Counted from the stretch's first letter, positions 26,076-34,932 are shown. The stretch: 34,983 bases of DNA from Streptomyces echinoruber (GCF_014651135.1 NZ_BMWH01000013.1:1-34983); one strand, 5' to 3'. The notes: a model not told the origin generated them from the sequence alone. Made by a program: numbers and translations.

Positions 26076-26678
26076 TCAGACCGAGACCAGCAACCGGCCG
26101 CGTCGCGCCTCGGCCAGCGCCTGCGGGGTGAGCACGGGCCGCGGCACGAGAATCCCGCAGGCCGTGCAGACCGGACCCGCCGACGGCTCGTGGTTTAGGC
26201 CGTAGCGCCACACCAGGCGCTCCCCGCCGCACACCGGGCAGGCGGATCCCGGCTCGCGGTTGAGGGCGGCGATGATGCGGCGCAGCACCTCCGCCAGCGG
26301 CTCACGCGGATGCACGCGCGGGTCGTCGCACCAGGCGACCCCGAAACCTCCCCAGGTCATCCGGTGCCAGTCGTCGACGCTGCCCGGGCGGCGCAGGCCG
26401 TCGTGCTTCTCCTTCTTGCGGCGCGCGGCGAACTCGACCTCGTAGGCCAGCCACACCGAGCGCGCCTCCTCCAGCTCGTCCAGTGCGGCCACGAGCCGCG
26501 CCGGATCGGGGGAGCGGTCCTCCGGGTCGAACCCCCACCTGGTGCACAGGTGGTCCCAGGTCGCCCGGTGCCCGTACGGGGCGAACCGCTCAAGGCACTT
26601 GCGCAGCGAGTAGCGCCGCAGTGCCAGATCGCACCGCGGGTCCCTCACCTGTCTCGCCAGACTCCGGAAACCGGCCAT
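26076..26678 (-). CDS. Conserved actinobacterial protein with C-terminal zinc ribbon
   Basis: A 200-residue cytoplasmic protein of unknown function. The N-terminal two thirds are helical and charged (FRSLARQVRDPRCDLALRRYSLRKCLERFAPYGHRATWDHL and VAALDELEEARSVWLAYEVEFAARRKKEKHDGLRR). The C-terminal part carries CPVCGGERL and, 20 residues on, VCTACGILV, a Cx2C...Cx2C zinc ribbon, then PRPVLTPQALAEARRGR. I recall similar proteins in other Streptomyces but no assigned function. The ATG at 26676-26678 has a strong GGAGGTGGAGGG before it. It is divergent from the penicillin acylase gene across 259 bases. Confidence 0.85.
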   Translation of the reverse strand: MAGFRSLARQVRDPRCDLALRRYSLRKCLERFAPYGHRATWDHLCTRWGFDPEDRSPDPARLVAALDELEEARSVWLAYEVEFAARRKKEKHDGLRRPGSVDDWHRMTWGGFGVAWCDDPRVHPREPLAEVLRRIIAALNREPGSACPVCGGERLVWRYGLNHEPSAGPVCTACGILVPRPVLTPQALAEARRGRLLVSV

Positions 26679-26885
26679 CGCCCTCCACCTCCGTCACACC
26701 TGCACCTGTACTGCGGTCACTTCGGCGTCGTCGTACGGACGTCGCCGGATAGACGTGCCGACCGCCGATCCGGCTCCATCCGATTTCCGATGCCGTCCAT
26801 AAGCCGGACGGGGTTGCCCCGGCCGGTATCTGACTGTGTGTCGGTTCCGGCGACTCCAAAAAGTGACGCGTGCTCATCTTCAGGC

Positions 26886-26911
26886 CGGGATGTACCGGCG
26901 GTAACATCCCG
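26886..26911 (+). promoter_or_regulatory. Hairpin/operator just before the penicillin acylase gene
   Basis: CGGGATGTACC (26886-26896) pairs with GGTAACATCCCG (26900-26911) with one extra A in the right arm and a 3-base loop. It ends 26 bases before the start codon, ahead of the GGGAGGAGC ribosome site. It may be a 5' leader hairpin or a repressor site. The wider 26679-26885 gap shows no gene. Confidence 0.55.
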
Positions 26912-26937
26912 CCCCACCCCCGTCGGGAGGAGCTGCC

Positions 26938-29721
26938 ATGTCACGGCGCACCCCACGCAACGCCCTCGACAGACCGAGAACTCCCCGCCGTTTCCCCGGG
27001 TTCCTGAAGACGGCCGTCGTATGCGCCCTCATCGCCGGTCTTTTGTCGCCCTTTTCCTCGGCGGCCGCCGCCGAGGACGCCACGGCGAACGACTACTGCG
27101 GCGGCCAGTGCTCCGACATCCTGCCGCCCGGCGAGAACGGCAACGCCACCCTGGCCCAGATCCTGCTCAACCAGGGCTTCGGCACCCAGCCCGCGCACGC
27201 CGAGGACCAGCTCGGGCCGTACGCCGGCCTCGCCACCGGCTACACCGGGCTCACCGACGACAGGATCAACACCTTCTTCAACGACGCCTCCTTCGGCGTC
27301 CCCGCCGACCAGATCGCCTCCACCGAGAAACCCGCCGGCCGCGACGACGTCACCATCGTCCGCGACAAGAAGACCGGCGTGCCGCACATCACCGGCACCA
27401 CCCGCTACGGCACCGAGTTCGGCGCCGGCTACGCGGCCGCCGAGGACCGGCTGTGGCTCATGGACCTCTTCCGGCACGTCGGCCGCGGCCGGCTGACCTC
27501 CTTCGCCGGTGGCGCCGCCGCCAACCAGGGCCTGGAACAGCAGTTCTGGCGCAACGCCCCCTACACCGAGGCCGAACTGCAGGCCCAGATCGACAACGCC
27601 GTCGCCCGCAACGGCGCCCGCGGGCAGCAGGCCCTCGCCGACGCCAACGCCTACCTCGCCGGCGTCAACGCCTACATCGACGCCTCCGACTCCGGCCGCT
27701 ACTTCCCCGGCGAGTACGTCCTGACCGGCCACAAGGACGCCCTCACCAACGCCGGCACCATCGAGCACTTCAAGGTCACCGACCTGGTCGCGCTCGCCTC
27801 CGTCGTCGGTTCCCTGTTCGGCTCCGGCGGGGGCGGCGAGGTCGACAATGCCCTCTCCCTGCTCGCCGCCCAGCAGAAGTACGGCGTGGCCGAGGGCACC
27901 AGGGTCTGGGAGTCCTTCCGCGAGCGCAACGACCCCGAGGCCGTCCTCACCGTCCACGACGGCCAGAGCTTCCCGTACGCCACCAGGCCCGACGACCCGC
28001 AGGGCGAGGCCCTGCCCGACGCCGGCTCGGTGACCCAGGAGCCGCTCGTCCACGACCGCACCGGCAGCGCGACCGGCCCCGCCGCCACCGGCGCCTCCAC
28101 CGCGGCGGCGAAGACGGCCCTGACCTCCGCCCGGCGCGGCATGTCCAACGCCCTCGTGGTCAGCGGCAAGTACACCGCCAGTGGCCACCCCGTCGCCGTC
28201 TTCGGGCCGCAGACCGGCTACTTCGCGCCCCAGCTGCTCATGCTCCAGGAAATCCAGGGGCCGGGCATCAGCGCCCGCGGCGCCTCCTTCGCCGGCCTGA
28301 GCATGTACGTCGAACTCGGCCGCGGCCAGGACTACTCGTGGAGCGCCACCACGTCCGGCCAGGACGTCATCGACACCTACGCCGTCGAACTGTGCCAGGA
28401 CGACCACCACTACCTGTACCACGGCACCTGCACGGCCATGGACAAGGTCGAGCAGAAGAACGCCTGGAAGCCGACCACCGCCGACTCCACCGCCGCCGGC
28501 TCCTACACGATGCGCGTGTGGCGCACCAAGTACGGCCCCGTCGCGTACCGGGCCACCGTCGGCGGCAAGAAGGTCGCCTACACCACCCTGCGCTCCTCCT
28601 TCCTGCACGAGGCCGACTCCATCATCGGCTTCCAGATGCTGAACGACCCCGGCTTCGTCAAGGGCCCGCAGGACTTCCAGCAGGCCGTGCAGCACATCAA
28701 CTTCACCTTCAACTGGTTCTACGCCGACTCCCGGCACACCGCGTACTACAACAGCGGCGACAACCCGGTGCGCGCCGACGGCGTCGACGCCGAGTTCCCG
28801 GTGTGGGCACGGCCCGCCTACGAGTGGCGCGACTGGGACCCGTCGACGAACACCGCCGGCTACACCCCCGCATCGGCCCACCCCAACTCCGTCGACCAGG
28901 ACTACTACGTCTCCTGGAACAACAAGCAGGCCGAGGACTACACCACCGCCCCCTGGGGCGACGGCTCCGTGCACCGCGGCAACCTCCTGGAGGACCGGGT
29001 GAAGAAGCTCGTCGCCGCGGGCGGGGTGACCCGGGCGTCCCTGGTGAAGGCGATGGCGGACGCGGCCCTCGCCGACCTGCGCGCGGAGGACGTCCTGCCG
29101 AACCTGCTGAAGGTCGTCACCAGCGCGCCGGTGACCGACCCCACCGCCGCGGCGGCGGTGAGCAGACTGCAGGCGTGGGTGGCGGCCGGCGCCAGGCGCA
29201 CGGAAACCTCCGCCGGTTCGAAGAAGTACGCCGACGCCGACGCCGTCCGCATCCTCGACGCCTGGTGGCCGCTGCTGGTCAAAGCCGAGTTCGAGCCCGG
29301 CCTGGGCAGCGACCTCTACACGGCCTTCACCGCGAACCTGCCGGTCGACGAGTCCCCGTCGGCCACGCACGGCCCGACCGGCGCGCACGCCGGAAGCTCC
29401 TTCCAGTACGGCTGGTGGAGCTATGTCGACAAGGACATCCGGGCGGTCCTGGGCGAGCCGGTCCGGGGACCGCTGGCCCGCACGTACTGCGGCGGCGGCA
29501 GCCTCGGCGCCTGCCGCGACGTGCTGATCGGCACCCTGAAGGAGGCGTCCGGCAAGACCGCGGCCGAGGTGTACCCCGGCGACGACCAGTGCTCGGCCGG
29601 CGATCAGTGGTGCGCCGACTCGATCGCCCAGCGCCCGCTCGGCGGCATCAAGCACGGCAGGATCGGCTGGCAGAACCGGCCGACGTTCCAGCAGGTGGTG
29701 GAGTACACGTCGCATCGGTGA
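26938..29721 (+). CDS. Secreted penicillin acylase family Ntn-hydrolase
   Basis: A 927-residue exported amidase precursor. Residues 1-45 are a signal peptide (basic region with several Arg, then TAVVCALIAGLLSPF and an Ala-rich cleavage site). The family domain starts near residue 140 with VTIVRDKKTGVPHITG and YAAAEDRLWLMDLFRHVGRGRL. These enzymes cut themselves before a Ser that becomes the N-terminal nucleophile; here that is Ser403 in RRGMSNALVVSG, followed by PVAVFGPQTGYFAPQLLM. The residue before the cut is Met where Gly is common. Known relatives deacylate penicillins, cyclic lipopeptides, aculeacin or acyl-homoserine lactones; this one's substrate is unknown. The ATG has GGGAGGAGC. The gene ends 45 bases before a large 14-bp array. 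Confidence 0.93.
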   Translation: MSRRTPRNALDRPRTPRRFPGFLKTAVVCALIAGLLSPFSSAAAAEDATANDYCGGQCSDILPPGENGNATLAQILLNQGFGTQPAHAEDQLGPYAGLATGYTGLTDDRINTFFNDASFGVPADQIASTEKPAGRDDVTIVRDKKTGVPHITGTTRYGTEFGAGYAAAEDRLWLMDLFRHVGRGRLTSFAGGAAANQGLEQQFWRNAPYTEAELQAQIDNAVARNGARGQQALADANAYLAGVNAYIDASDSGRYFPGEYVLTGHKDALTNAGTIEHFKVTDLVALASVVGSLFGSGGGGEVDNALSLLAAQQKYGVAEGTRVWESFRERNDPEAVLTVHDGQSFPYATRPDDPQGEALPDAGSVTQEPLVHDRTGSATGPAATGASTAAAKTALTSARRGMSNALVVSGKYTASGHPVAVFGPQTGYFAPQLLMLQEIQGPGISARGASFAGLSMYVELGRGQDYSWSATTSGQDVIDTYAVELCQDDHHYLYHGTCTAMDKVEQKNAWKPTTADSTAAGSYTMRVWRTKYGPVAYRATVGGKKVAYTTLRSSFLHEADSIIGFQMLNDPGFVKGPQDFQQAVQHINFTFNWFYADSRHTAYYNSGDNPVRADGVDAEFPVWARPAYEWRDWDPSTNTAGYTPASAHPNSVDQDYYVSWNNKQAEDYTTAPWGDGSVHRGNLLEDRVKKLVAAGGVTRASLVKAMADAALADLRAEDVLPNLLKVVTSAPVTDPTAAAAVSRLQAWVAAGARRTETSAGSKKYADADAVRILDAWWPLLVKAEFEPGLGSDLYTAFTANLPVDESPSATHGPTGAHAGSSFQYGWWSYVDKDIRAVLGEPVRGPLARTYCGGGSLGACRDVLIGTLKEASGKTAAEVYPGDDQCSAGDQWCADSIAQRPLGGIKHGRIGWQNRPTFQQVVEYTSHR

Positions 29722-29739
29722 TCGGGCTTGGGTCCACTG

Positions 29740-30242
29740 GCGTTGGCAAACGGTTGGTGGCCGACGCTGGTGGGCCCACGGGTGTGGGTCAACGCTGGTG
29801 GGCCTACGGTGGGTGGTCAACACCGGTGGGCCCACGGTGGTTGGCCAACGCTGGTGGGCCCACGGCGGTTGGCCCACACCCGTGGGCCCGTGGCGGGTGG
29901 CCAACGCTGGTAGGCCAACGTCGGTGGGTCCACGGTGGGTGGCCAACACCGGTGGGCCAACGGCGGTTGGTCAACGTCGGTAGACCTACGGCGGTTGGCC
30001 AACACCGGTAGGCCCACAGGTGTGGGTCAACGCTCGTTGGCGTCGACGTTCGTGGGCGCCAACGCCAACGCCTGTGGTGCCAACGCCTGTAGGCCCCCAC
30101 GAACGTTGGTATCAACGCCCGTAGGCATCAACGCCCGTAGGCGCCAACGCCAACGTCCGCAGATGCCAACGGCGGTTGGCCAACACCTGCAGGCACCGGA
30201 CCCCGGCTGTCAACGCCGGTAGGCCAACAACCGTTGACTCAC
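29740..30242. repeat. Large 14-bp tandem array with palindromic cores
   Basis: About 33 units occupy almost the whole convergent gap. From 29766 to 30031 there are 19 consecutive units of exactly 14 bp, all fitting NNNNGTNGGNCNNC with few exceptions. They alternate between a GCTGGTGGGCCCAC type and a GGCGGTTGGCCAAC type, giving a 28-bp period, with one phase slip after the unit at 29906. From 30032 to 30170 the units become mostly 16 bp (such as GCCCGTAGGCATCAAC and GCCCGTAGGCGCCAAC), with two 6-base GCCAAC fragments. From 30171 to 30242 14-bp units return. Unit centres are self-complementary (TGGCCA, TGGGCCCA). All six frames can be read through parts of it but encode only repetitive Trp/Gly/Pro strings without ribosome sites, so I treat it as non-coding. 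Confidence 0.9.
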
Positions 30243-30293
30243 TCACGTCGGCCGCCGACGGCGCACCGGCGACCGCGGTCGCCCCACCCCCGA

Positions 30294-31562
30294 TCACCGG
30301 TACGCCAGATACCGCTCCCGCACCCGCCGGAACCGCGCCAGTTCCTCCTGCCAGGCCCCCACCACCTCGTCGGTCCCGGCCTCCGCGTCGATCATCGTCC
30401 GCACCAGCGTCGACCCGGTCAGTTTGTCGATCCACCCGTCCGCCCGCCAGGCGAAGCCGCTCCACACCCGCTTCGCGGTGACCAGCAGGGCGATGCCGGT
30501 GCGCACGGGGTCGTAGGCCGCGCGGTCGTGCACGTGGATCTGCACCCCGCCGACGGTCTTGCCCTGGAACTTGGAGAAGGTGGGCGCGAAGTAGGCCTCG
30601 CGGAAGTGGACGCCGGGCAGGTCGAGGGCGTTCGCGGCGGCGGCCCAGCGGCCGTCGACACCCTCGGCGCCCAGGAGTTCGAAGGGCCGGGTGGTGCCGC
30701 GCCCCTCGGAGAGGTTGGTGCCCTCGAAGAGGCAGGTCCCGGAGTACACGAGGGCGGTGTCGGGCGTGGGCATGTTGGGGCTCGGCGGCACCCAGGGCAG
30801 CCCGGTGCCGTCGAAGAAGTCCGCCCGCCGCCAGCCCGTCATCAGCACCGTCTCCAGCGGCACCGGCGAGGCGGTCAGGAACTCCCCGTTGAACAGTCGC
30901 GCCAGTTCGGCGACCGTCATCCCGTGCGCCTGCGCGATCGGCTGCCGTCCCACGAAGGACGCGAACTCCCGGTGCAGCACCGGCCCTTGGGCGCGGCGCC
31001 CGGTGACCGGGTTCGGCCGGTCGAGGACCACGAACCGCTTGCCGGCCAGGGCGGCCGCCTCCATGCAGTCGTAGAGCGTCCAGATGTAGGTGTAGAAGCG
31101 CGCGCCCACGTCCTGGATGTCGAAGACGACGGTGTCGACGCCGGAGGCCGTGAAGACGTCGGCGAGGGCCCGGCCGCTCTTGAGGTAGGTGTCGTAGACG
31201 GGCAGCCCGGTCGCGGGGTCGTCGTAGCGCCCCTCGGAGCCGCCCGCCTGGGCGGTGCCGCGGAAGCCGTGCTCGGGTCCGAAGACGGCGACGAGGTCCA
31301 CGCGGCGGTCGGCGTGCATGACGTCCACGATGTGGCGCACGTCGCGGGTGACGCCGGTCGGGTTGGTGACGACGCCGACGCGCTGCCCGTCCAGCAGGGC
31401 GTAACCGTCCGCGGCGAGGCGTTCGAACCCGGTGCGCACCCGGCGCCGGCCGGCCTGTGCCGCGGAGGCGCCGCCCGCCGGGGAGGCGTGGGCCGCGGAC
31501 GCCGGCGCGGTGGCCGTCACCGCGGCCGTGGTGGCGAGCAGGGTGCGTCGGGACAGGCTCAT
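30294..31562 (-). CDS. Secreted DUF1343 protein (NamZ-like exo-muramidase family)
   Basis: A 422-residue exported protein. The N-terminus MSLSRRTLLATTAAVTATAP is a Tat-like signal (SRRTLL) ending in an Ala-rich site near residue 26. The mature part is DUF1343 throughout: GFERLAADGYALLDGQRVGVVTNPTGVT, AVFGPEHGFRG, GLPVYDTYLKSGR, VVFDIQDVGARFYTYIWTL, FVVLDRPNPVTG, PWVPPSPNMPTPDTALVYSG and CLFEGTNLSEGRGTTRPFELLGA. The founding characterised member, NamZ of Bacillus, is an exo-N-acetylmuramidase in cell-wall recycling, so a role in muropeptide breakdown is plausible. The ATG at 31560-31562 follows CGGAGGTCC. Confidence 0.92.
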   Translation of the reverse strand: MSLSRRTLLATTAAVTATAPASAAHASPAGGASAAQAGRRRVRTGFERLAADGYALLDGQRVGVVTNPTGVTRDVRHIVDVMHADRRVDLVAVFGPEHGFRGTAQAGGSEGRYDDPATGLPVYDTYLKSGRALADVFTASGVDTVVFDIQDVGARFYTYIWTLYDCMEAAALAGKRFVVLDRPNPVTGRRAQGPVLHREFASFVGRQPIAQAHGMTVAELARLFNGEFLTASPVPLETVLMTGWRRADFFDGTGLPWVPPSPNMPTPDTALVYSGTCLFEGTNLSEGRGTTRPFELLGAEGVDGRWAAAANALDLPGVHFREAYFAPTFSKFQGKTVGGVQIHVHDRAAYDPVRTGIALLVTAKRVWSGFAWRADGWIDKLTGSTLVRTMIDAEAGTDEVVGAWQEELARFRRVRERYLAYR

Positions 31563-31876
31563 GCGGGGACCTCCGGGAGCGCGGCGGATGTCATGCCCAC
31601 GCACGCTAGCGCCCCGCCCCGCCCCGGGGAACGCACCGCACCGCCCCACCGCACGCGCGCCCCACACCGCACCGCCACACGCGTGCACCGCCCCGCCGCA
31701 CACGCGCATCACCCCGACCGCCCCTCGCGCACCACCCGCCCCGCGCGCCGAGCCGGATCGACCGCCCCTCGCGAGTCACCCACCCACACCCCCTTCCCCG
31801 AAACATACCGACCGGTTAGTCTGACGCTTCGGCCGGGCGGAGCCGTGCCGGGCCGAAGTCGTGCCGAAGGGGACCG
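31563..31876. other. C/A-rich strand-asymmetric gap before the SDR operon
   Basis: This 314-base divergent gap has no gene. From about 31605 to 31800 the plus strand is C- and A-rich with very few T, built from CACCGC and CCCGC words. A 15-base direct repeat, CGACCGCCCCTCGCG, occurs at 31715 and 31759. The right end holds the operator and promoter of the SDR gene. Confidence 0.6.
31804..31823 (+). promoter_or_regulatory. ATACCG-type operator before the SDR/acyl-CoA synthetase operon
   Basis: CATACCGACCGGTTAGTCTG has ACCGACCGGT at its centre and matches the site at 18819-18838 at 17 of 20 positions. It lies 54 bases before the SDR start, and TAGTCT (31818-31823) could be the -10. The TetR gene closing the same operon (34339) is the natural candidate for its binder. 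Confidence 0.7.
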
Positions 31877-32641
31877 ATGGTGGAAACCGTGCAGGATGCG
31901 GGAGTGGTCGTCACCGGGGCGGGAGGCGGCATCGGGGCCGCGCTGGCCCGCCGCTTCGCCGCCGAGGGCGCCCGGGTGGTCGTCAACGACCTGGACGCGG
32001 GCCGCGCGCGGGCCGTCGCCGAGGAGATCGGGGGCATCGCCCTGCCCGGCGACGCCTCCGCGATCGTCGCCGAGGCGTGCGACGCGCTCGGCGGAACGAT
32101 CGACGTCTACTGCGCCAACGCGGGTCTCGGCTCGGGCGGCGGCGAGGACGCCGGCGAGGAGGTCTGGGCCCGGGCCTGGGACGTGAACGTCATGGCGCAC
32201 GTGCGCGCCGCCCGCGCCCTGCTGCCGCAGTGGCTGGAGCGCGGCCGCGGCCGTTTCGTTTCCACCGTCTCCGCCGCCGGCCTGCTCACCATGATCGGCG
32301 CCGCGCCGTACAGCGTCACCAAGCACGGCGCCTACGCCTTCGCCGAGTGGCTGTCGCTGACGTACCGGCACCGCGGGATCAAGGTGCACGCCATCTGCCC
32401 GCAGGGCGTGCGCACCGACATGCTCGCCGCCACCGGCAGCGCCGGCGACCTGGTGCTGCAGCCGACCGCGATCGACCCGGAGGACGTGGCGGACGCCCTG
32501 TTCAAGGGCATGGCGGAGGACCGCTTCCTGATCCTGCCGCACCCCGAGGTCGCCGACTACTACCAGGCCCGGGCCGGCGACCCGGACCGCTGGCTGACCG
32601 CCATGAACCACCTCCAGCAGAAGTGGGAGGCGACCAGGTGA
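31877..32641 (+). CDS. Short-chain dehydrogenase/reductase
   Basis: A 254-residue classical SDR. The cofactor motif TGAGGGIG is at residues 13-20, with VVNDLDAGRA after the second strand (Asp suggests NAD(H) preference), then CANAGLGSG (NAG motif). The catalytic set is Ser132 (STVSAAG), Tyr145 and Lys149 (YSVTK), followed by CPQGVRTDM. The ATG at 31877 follows GAAGGGG. Its stop overlaps the GTG of the acyl-CoA synthetase gene (GTGA), so the two are coupled. Beside an acyl-CoA synthetase gene and a TetR gene it is likely a hydroxyacyl or alcohol dehydrogenase of a lipid or steroid-like substrate (inference). Confidence 0.94.
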   Translation: MVETVQDAGVVVTGAGGGIGAALARRFAAEGARVVVNDLDAGRARAVAEEIGGIALPGDASAIVAEACDALGGTIDVYCANAGLGSGGGEDAGEEVWARAWDVNVMAHVRAARALLPQWLERGRGRFVSTVSAAGLLTMIGAAPYSVTKHGAYAFAEWLSLTYRHRGIKVHAICPQGVRTDMLAATGSAGDLVLQPTAIDPEDVADALFKGMAEDRFLILPHPEVADYYQARAGDPDRWLTAMNHLQQKWEATR

Positions 32642-34311
32642 CCGCCTCCCGCTACGCCGCCAAACCCTGGCTCGCCCTGCTCACCGACGCCCAGCGCGCG
32701 CCCGTCCACCCGGCCGACTCCCTCGTCCACGCCCTGCGCCGGGCCGCCGCCGAGCACCCGGAGCGCACCTTCCTCGCCTACTTCGACGGTCGCATCGGCT
32801 ACCGCGAGGCCGACGAGCTCAGCGACTCGGTCGCCGGGTACCTCGCGGCGCGCGGCGTGGCACCGGGCGACCGGGTCGCCGTGCAGCTGCAGAACTCCCC
32901 GCACTTCGTGCTCGCCGTCCTCGGCGCCTGGAAGGCGGGCGCGGCCGTGGTCCCCGTCAACCCGATGTACAAGTCGGGGGAGGTCGCGCACATCCTGCGG
33001 GACGCGGAGGCCGCGGCGCTGGTCTGCTCCGACCGGGCGTGGGAGGCGTACCTGCGCGACACCGCGGCCGGCTCGCCGGTGCGGGTCGCGCTGACCGCGT
33101 GCGAACGGGACTTCCAGAGCCGCGACGACGAGCGGGTGCTCGCCTTCGAGCGGCTGCCGCAGGCACCCGACGCCGACGACCTCGCCGCCGTCGCCCGCGC
33201 CGGCCACCGGCCGCCGGAGAGCCCCGCGCCGGGCCCCGCCGACATCGCGCTGATCAGCTACACCTCGGGCACCAGCGGCGCCCCGAAGGGCGCCACCAAC
33301 ACGCACGGCAACATCATGTTCAACGCCGAGCGGCAGCGCACCGGCCTGGGCCTGCCCGAGGCGCCCGTCTACTTCGCCCTCGCCCCGCTGTTCCACATCA
33401 CCGGCATGGTGTGCGAGTTCGGCGCCTGCCTGAGCAGCGCGGGCACGCTCGTGCTGGCGTACCGCTTCGAGGCCGGCGTCGTCCTGGACGCGTTCGCCGA
33501 GCACCGCCCGCACTACACCGTCGGCCCGTCCACGGCGTTCATGGCGCTGGCCGCCCACCCGTCCGTCACCCGGGACCACTTCTCCTCCTTCCGGGTGATC
33601 TCCTCGGGCGGCGCCCCGCTGCCGCCGGCGCTGGTGGAGAAGTTCCGCGCGGCCTTCGGCCCGTACATCCGCAACGGCTACGGCCTCACCGAGTGCACCG
33701 CGCCCTGCGCCTCCGTGCCGCCGCACCTGGAGGCGCCCGTCGACCCGGTCTCCGGCACCCTGGCCGTGGGCCTGCCCGGCCCGGACACCGTCGTCCGCAT
33801 CGTCGACGACGAGGGGCGGGAGGTACCGTTCGGCGAGCCCGGCGAGATCGTCGTCAGCGGGCCGCAGGTCGTGCCCGGCTACTGGCGCCGCCCGCAGGCC
33901 ACCGCGGAGACGTTCCCCGGCGGGGAGCTGCGCACCGGCGACATCGGCTTCATGGACGAGCAGGGCTGGCTCTACGTCGTCGACCGCAAGAAGGACATGA
34001 TCAACGCGTCCGGTTTCAAGGTGTGGCCGCGCGAGGTCGAGGACGTGCTGTACACGCACCCCGCGGTGCGCGAGGCCGCCGTCGTCGGGGTGCCGGACGG
34101 CTACCGCGGCGAGACCGTCCGGGCCTACGTGAGCCTGCGCCCGGGCGCCGCGGCCGACCCCGGTGAGCTGGCCGCCTACTGCAAGGAGAGACTGGCCGCC
34201 TACAAGTACCCGCGGCAGGTGGAGATCCTGCCCGAGCTGCCGAAGACGGCGAGTGGGAAGATCCTCCGTCGGGAACTGCGTTCCCGCACGCAGGACGGTC
34301 GGCAAGACTGA
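32638..34311 (+). CDS. Acyl-CoA synthetase (class I AMP-forming ligase)
   Basis: A 557-residue adenylate-forming enzyme that activates a carboxylic acid to its CoA thioester. The ANL motifs are present: the P-loop YTSGTSGAPKGATNTHGN near residue 206, ALAPLFHITGM, SSGGAPLPPALVEKF, NGYGLTECTAP, ELRTGDIGFMDEQGWLYVVDRKKDMINASG and the C-terminal catalytic Lys in PKTASGKILRRELR. The GTG at 32638 overlaps the SDR stop, which defines the start. The N-terminal domain is FadD-like rather than acetyl-CoA synthetase-like. Long-chain, branched or ring-derived acids are all possible substrates. Confidence 0.95.
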   Translation: MTASRYAAKPWLALLTDAQRAPVHPADSLVHALRRAAAEHPERTFLAYFDGRIGYREADELSDSVAGYLAARGVAPGDRVAVQLQNSPHFVLAVLGAWKAGAAVVPVNPMYKSGEVAHILRDAEAAALVCSDRAWEAYLRDTAAGSPVRVALTACERDFQSRDDERVLAFERLPQAPDADDLAAVARAGHRPPESPAPGPADIALISYTSGTSGAPKGATNTHGNIMFNAERQRTGLGLPEAPVYFALAPLFHITGMVCEFGACLSSAGTLVLAYRFEAGVVLDAFAEHRPHYTVGPSTAFMALAAHPSVTRDHFSSFRVISSGGAPLPPALVEKFRAAFGPYIRNGYGLTECTAPCASVPPHLEAPVDPVSGTLAVGLPGPDTVVRIVDDEGREVPFGEPGEIVVSGPQVVPGYWRRPQATAETFPGGELRTGDIGFMDEQGWLYVVDRKKDMINASGFKVWPREVEDVLYTHPAVREAAVVGVPDGYRGETVRAYVSLRPGAAADPGELAAYCKERLAAYKYPRQVEILPELPKTASGKILRRELRSRTQDGRQD

Positions 34312-34338
34312 GAAGTCACGGAAAGGCAGGTGGCGGCA

Positions 34339-34932
34339 GTGCCCAGGACCACGGACAAGGACGGCACCCCCGTGCCGCAGCGGCTTCTGGCCGCCGCCAC
34401 CCGGCTCTTCGCCGAGCAGGGCTACGACCGGACCTCGGTGCAGGAGATCGTCGAGGCCGCCGGCGTCACCAAGGGCGCCCTCTACCACTACTTCGGGTCC
34501 AAGGAGGACCTGCTGCACGAGGTGTACGCGCGCGTGCTGCGCCTGCAGCAGGAGCGCCTGGACGCCTTCGCCGACGCCGACGAGCCGGTGGAGAAGCGGC
34601 TGCGGGACGCGGCCGCGGACGTCGTCGTCACCACCATCGAGAACCTCGACGACGCGATGATCTTCTTCCGGTCCATGCACCATCTCAGCCCGGAGAAGAA
34701 CAAGCAGGTGCGCGCCGAGCGGCGCCGCTACCACGAACGCTTCCGCGCCCTGATCGAGGAGGGCCAGGAGGCGGGCGTCTTCTCCAGGGCCACCCCGGCC
34801 GACCTCGTCGTCGACTACCACTTCGGCTCCGTGCACCACCTCGGCACCTGGTACCGCCCCGACGGCCCCCTCGGCCCCCGCGAGGTCGCCGACCACCTGG
34901 CCGACCTGCTGCTGCGGGCCCTGCGGCCGTGA
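34339..34932 (+). CDS. TetR family regulator of the SDR/acyl-CoA synthetase operon
   Basis: A 197-residue TetR protein. The DNA-binding domain (about residues 10-60) reads PQRLLAAATRLFAEQGYDRTSVQEIVEAAGVTKGALYHYFGSKEDLLHEVYARV, split here as motif blocks of the family: RLLAAATRLFAEQGYDRTS, VQEIVEAAGVTKGALYHYF and GSKEDLLHEVY. The C-terminal part includes FFRSMHHLSPEKNKQVRAER and VVDYHFGSVHHLGTWYRP. The GTG at 34339 has AAGGCAGG eight bases upstream; a GTG at 34330 is close behind it and less likely. It is the last gene of the operon, 27 bases after the synthetase, and probably represses it through the site at 31804 (inference). It resembles KstR2-type regulators. Confidence 0.92.
   Translation: MPRTTDKDGTPVPQRLLAAATRLFAEQGYDRTSVQEIVEAAGVTKGALYHYFGSKEDLLHEVYARVLRLQQERLDAFADADEPVEKRLRDAAADVVVTTIENLDDAMIFFRSMHHLSPEKNKQVRAERRRYHERFRALIEEGQEAGVFSRATPADLVVDYHFGSVHHLGTWYRPDGPLGPREVADHLADLLLRALRP

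Noticed and set aside
26941..29949. Thousand-codon antisense frame opposite the penicillin acylase gene
   Set aside because: It is the mirror of strong G/C third-position bias in the real gene; composition (Val/Gly/Arg/Ala) and lack of motifs mark it as an artefact. The same applies to the long antisense frame at 12905-16441.
29728..30222. Repeat proteins encoded by open frames through the 14-bp array on both strands
   Set aside because: Frames are open in several phases because stop codons are absent from the repeat; they lack ribosome sites and any family resemblance.
29740..30242. CRISPR array
   Set aside because: Units are 14-16 bp with no unique spacers between identical repeats, and no cas genes are present.
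31861..32637. Extended acyl-CoA synthetase starting in the SDR gene
   Set aside because: This is the off-frame shadow of the SDR gene; the GTGA overlap and family alignment place the start at 32638.
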